From Phycomyces blakesleeanus NRRL 1555(-) (taxonomy: Eukaryota > Mucoromycota > Mucoromycetes > Mucorales > Phycomycetaceae): a stretch of DNA of 64,000 nucleotides. The position numbers and the translations under genes are program-made. Position 1 is the stretch's first letter. Each line of letters opens with the position of its first letter. This document shows, piece after piece, positions 60,830-64,000 of the stretch. The DNA lies in contig NW_017265134.1 of assembly GCF_001638985.1 (NCBI RefSeq), positions 2,385,732 to 2,449,731 of the forward strand, written 5' to 3'. The notes beneath the pieces are model-generated. The model ran no database searches. It saw only the letters and a list, made by a program, of their open reading frames with translations, and was not told the origin of the DNA.

Positions 60830-62130
60830 ATTTTATGCGGTATAGAATGGTAGGCTACTGAATATAATGTGGGATTTGCACATTTCAACTACTAATTACT
60901 TCACTACTTCATCACAACATTAAATCTAACTATAGTGGTACCTTGCGAGGTGTTCTACTTTTTACTTTGTCAGCACGCGATTTTTCTTTGATGCATAAAA
61001 TCTAGGGATCCGTATAAACACCACATTGGACTGCTTCAGGCGCAACCACAACATCTTTTCGCATTTGCGTTTGATGTCTAAGCTATAGGACAATGTGGGG
61101 TCACGGTTATACCGAGTGGTTATATTCTAAGTACTTGAGCGATATTGCATCAATCTTGTACGGTATGGAGTGGTGGCTCTCTGAATATAATCCGGATTTT
61201 GAAGTATTTTGGCTGCAATAACAGAGTTCAGAAAGAAGGTAGTTTTATCTATTCATTACTTTACCACAACATTAGATTTGGACATAATGGTAATTAACAA
61301 AAATTTTCTTTTTTTTCTTACTTTGTTAGAACGCGATTTTTCTTTGATACATAAAATCTAGGGATCCGTATAAACACCACATTGGACTGCTTCAGGCGCA
61401 ACCACAACATCTTTTCGCATTTGCGTTTGATGTCTAAGCTATAGGACAATGTGGGGTCACGGTTATACCGAGTGGTTATATTCTAAGTACTTGAGCGATA
61501 TTGCATCAATCTTGTACGGTATGGAGTGGTGGCTCTCTGAATATAATCCGGATTTTGAAGTATTTTGGCTGCAATAACAGAGTTCAGAAAGAAGGTAGTT
61601 TTATCTATTCATTACTTTACCACAACATTAGATTTGGACATAATGGTAATTAACAAAAATTTTCTTTTTTTTCTTACTTTGTTAGAACGCGATTTTTCTT
61701 TGATACATAAAATCTAGGGATCCGTATAAACACCACATTGGACTGCTTCAGGCGCAACCACAACATCTTTTCGCATTTGCGTTTGATGTCTAAGCTATAG
61801 GACAATGTGGGGTCACGGTTATACCGAGTGGTTATATTCTAAGTACTTGAGCGATATTGCATCAATCTTGTACGGTATGGAGTGGTGGCTCTCTGAATAT
61901 AATCCGGATTTTGAAGTATTTTGGCTGCAATAACAGAGTTCAGAAAGAAGGTAGTCTTATCTATTCATTACTTTACCACAACATTAGATTTGGACATAAT
62001 GGTAATTAACAAAAATTTTCTTTTTTTTTTTACTTTGTTAGAACGCGATTTTTCTTTGATACATAAAATCTAGGGATCCGTATAAACACCACATTGGACT
62101 GCTTCAGGCACAACCACAGCATATTTTTGC
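60830..62130. repeat. Satellite-like tandem array, 356-bp unit
   Basis: The marker GCGATTTTTCTTTGAT begins at 60977, 61333, 61689 and 62045, each exactly 356 bases apart. The three complete units (60977-61332, 61333-61688, 61689-62044) differ at only a handful of bases, for example GATGCATA against GATACATA in the first and GTAGTCTTAT in the third. The fourth copy breaks off near 62115-62130. Left of the first unit, about 60830-60976 is a clearly diverged copy of the 3' part of the unit (CGGTATAGAATGG against CGGTATGGAGTGG). No ORF spans a unit. The near identity shows recent amplification or homogenisation. Confidence 0.93.
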
Positions 62131-62720
62131 TTTTTCAAATGACATAACGACTACTAAAAAAAAAAAGAAGAATTCAAAATTGTTTCGTGTAAAAGAATGT
62201 AAAGATTGAATGCAAATTTAAAAAAAGCTCTCTATTATATAAATCCAAAATGCATAAAACTAAGTGAAACAGACTCAACAAATTAAGTAGTATGAATAAC
62301 TCCATAGCTCAACTCCCCTTTCTAAATAAATTATATGAAGGAATATTGGCTTGTACTGTAAAGTTATGAGGAAATCCCTGGAATGGTCATGACACAGAGT
62401 AAAGGATCAATAGTCATACCATATTACATAACACTACAGCATAATACCGTATGTATTATTTTTTTGTCAGTAATTTTAATCAACTATATATAAGACGTGT
62501 ATAATATTGCCCTTGTTAGATGTTACAATGTGGTTTGTAGTGTATTGAACTAAATAATAAATTGAAAAAAAAAGAAATTGTTTTCGGCTGGTAGTGCAAG
62601 TCTATCGCACGTGATAATTTCGATTTTTTTTTTCTGGTGTTTCTTTTAATGTCACTTTTTCAACTTTTCTTTAACTTTTCTTTTTCTCAACCTCTATCCA
62701 TTTTTTCAACTTCAATCATT
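62131..62720. other. Spacer between the satellite array and the last ORF
   Basis: AT-rich, no gene. The last 100 bases are pyrimidine-rich on the plus strand (TTTTTCAACTTTTCTTTAAC...), typical of a fungal promoter and leader for the ORF at 62721. Confidence 0.55.
62608..62613 (+). promoter_or_regulatory. CACGTG E-box upstream of the last ORF
   Basis: A palindromic CACGTG lies 108 bases upstream of the ATG at 62721. It is a possible bHLH-factor site; a single hexamer is weak evidence. Confidence 0.3.
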
Positions 62721-64000
62721 ATGCTTCCCCCAATACCTCACGGAGTTAACCCCAACTTTAAAATAAGTGCGACAGAAGCCAAGCATCTCAAGCTATACAA
62801 AGCAATTGTTGGTATAACTGTATCAAAATGGACCTCAGCTTCGGATCTAGTTAAAAGTGCCCTAGACTCTAACTGCAACGATAAAACTTATGATAAATTT
62901 AAAGCTACGTTCAGCACTATCAGTGATCGCTTTGTCCAACAGCCTGATTTGATCCGCTTTTCTAAACGTCTTGTGAAGTACATGGACTTGAAAACCACCA
63001 GAGATAACTATAACGATACCTTTGCAGAACTTGCATTAGAAAAGAAGTTAGAAAAGGAAGAAGAAAGGCTTAGAAAAAGAATCAAAATCAAACAAACGCA
63101 AAGCCTCTGCAAAGAGCTCGATGCCGAAATTGATCATTCTTCAACGGCAGCTGAAGAAGATACAAGTGATATAGACAGCGGATCTAGTAGCATTTCTCCA
63201 AAGACGAAAGATAAAGCGACTTTCATACAGAAAACTATTTATGAAGATGCTGAGGAGCTCCATAATAGATACAAACAAAATGATGATTTGAGTCCTTGTG
63301 AAAGGAAACGCATGTGTGCTGGTCTCTCTGGAATTTTGGATACTGCGGATGACTCATACCATGGCCAGAAAGAACTATTTAATACTGATAAATGGGACTT
63401 TATAACGAAGCATTACAGTCAATTCACCAAGATGTTTTTAGACGTAAAACCTCATTCCAATCTGGATGTATTATATAAAACGTGGGATTCCGTTTATGGA
63501 ACGCTTTCAAAGAATCACTCGTATTTCAAAGCTCGTCAAGCCTTTAATTATATATCAATCCAATCAGATATCGATGAGCATACCTTTAAACAGCTGCAAA
63601 TAATCGACTTTTTTCTGGACACGTTGGACAGCAAGCAGTTTATTATAAATCCAAAAGACGCGACTAAAGTAACTGAAAAGGATTATGAATCACAAATTTG
63701 GATCCCTCTCTTTACAAGACTTTTTAATATCAAAAACAATAATATAAGAATAAAATCGGGAGAGTCAGTACCACCAGAATCGACAAAAAAGAAAGCCGAG
63801 CAATATGGAACTGACAAGAACATAATTGGATTTAAAATTGACTTCAGACTGGTATTCGACTATAAAGAATTAGAAATTGATTTAGCAAGTGCTGAAGTGT
63901 CAGTGTCATCTGCCAATGAAGCCAAAGAACGACATGACGAATCGAAGCTGGTGCGAGAAGCCATGATAAGCACAGAAGCTATACACCACATCTTGAAGAG
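62721..64000 (+). CDS. Unknown large protein, intronless, open at right edge
   Basis: An uninterrupted frame of 426 codons from ATG at 62721 to the window end; longer than any other open frame except those in repeats and the longer housekeeping exons. No introns are needed. The N-terminal 100 residues are globular-looking (ISATEAKHLKLYKAIVGITVSKW), then a charged coiled-coil-like part (LEKKLEKEEERLRKRIKIK), an acidic Ser-rich linker, and a second globular part with WDSVYGTLSKNHSYFKARQAF and WIPLFTRLFNI. The last part reads IGFKIDFRLVFDYKELEIDLASAEV then ESKLVREAMISTEAIHHIL. This G-x-K-x-D-x-R ... E-x-D/E ... KL-x-RE layout resembles a large uncharacterised family that I recall from Mucoromycota genomes and vaguely a PD-(D/E)XK nuclease core; that is inference. 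Full length cannot be seen. Confidence 0.75.
   Translation, partial: MLPPIPHGVNPNFKISATEAKHLKLYKAIVGITVSKWTSASDLVKSALDSNCNDKTYDKFKATFSTISDRFVQQPDLIRFSKRLVKYMDLKTTRDNYNDTFAELALEKKLEKEEERLRKRIKIKQTQSLCKELDAEIDHSSTAAEEDTSDIDSGSSSISPKTKDKATFIQKTIYEDAEELHNRYKQNDDLSPCERKRMCAGLSGILDTADDSYHGQKELFNTDKWDFITKHYSQFTKMFLDVKPHSNLDVLYKTWDSVYGTLSKNHSYFKARQAFNYISIQSDIDEHTFKQLQIIDFFLDTLDSKQFIINPKDATKVTEKDYESQIWIPLFTRLFNIKNNNIRIKSGESVPPESTKKKAEQYGTDKNIIGFKIDFRLVFDYKELEIDLASAEVSVSSANEAKERHDESKLVREAMISTEAIHHILK

Overview
The window is eukaryotic and looks like a Mucoromycota fungus, probably Mucorales; the exact genus is inference. It is AT-rich and full of microsatellites. Most genes are cut by many short GT...AG introns, usually with GTAAGT-like donors and TAG/CAG acceptors, sometimes with a TACTAAT-type branch site. 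The gene set is typical of fungi: chitin deacetylase, VTC polyphosphate polymerase, alpha-aminoadipate-pathway LYS1, and an Msn2-like zinc finger. I rebuilt gene models by hand by joining exons at splice sites that keep the frame; where a homologue length is known the totals agree (RAD1 284 aa, LYS1 372 aa, NOB1 448 aa, LMBD1 538 aa).

Layout, left to right. 1-1245 (-): chitin deacetylase, cut by the left edge. 2682-6935 (-): RPA2/A135, second-largest RNA polymerase I subunit, 8 exons. 6936-10435: gene-poor, with a degenerate segment and a 0.4-kb terminal-inverted-repeat element (MITE). 10436-14044 (+): LisH-CTLH-WD40 protein, 13 exons. 15358-18112 (-): SPX/VTC4-like polyphosphate polymerase. 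21692-25344 (-): unknown Ser-rich protein of 1101 aa. 27229-29056 (-) and 29281-30816 (+): NOB1 and RAD1, head to head over 224 bp. 31109-32573 (+): LYS1. 32880-34620: relics of a Tc1-like and a PIF/Harbinger-like transposase. 35053-44648 (+): DOP1 (Dopey), 21 exons. 45314-48855 (+): LMBD1-type lysosomal cobalamin transporter. 51824-53185 (+): single-exon Msn2/4-like C2H2 factor. 53186-62720: nearly 10 kb without a recognisable gene, holding a dispersed 96-bp hairpin repeat and a 356-bp satellite-like array. 62721-64000 (+): a long intronless ORF open at the right edge.

The left and central genes are mostly housekeeping (ribosome biogenesis, DNA-damage checkpoint, lysine synthesis, polyphosphate, endosome/vacuole trafficking) and show no operon-like logic. 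The only clear regulatory pairing is NOB1/RAD1. The most unusual part is the right end: near-identical 356-bp tandem repeats beside a long unrecognised ORF. Other points of interest are a stop-free, length-divisible-by-3 intron with a (TTA)n tract in DOP1, and an RPA2 exon whose strongest donor is out of frame.
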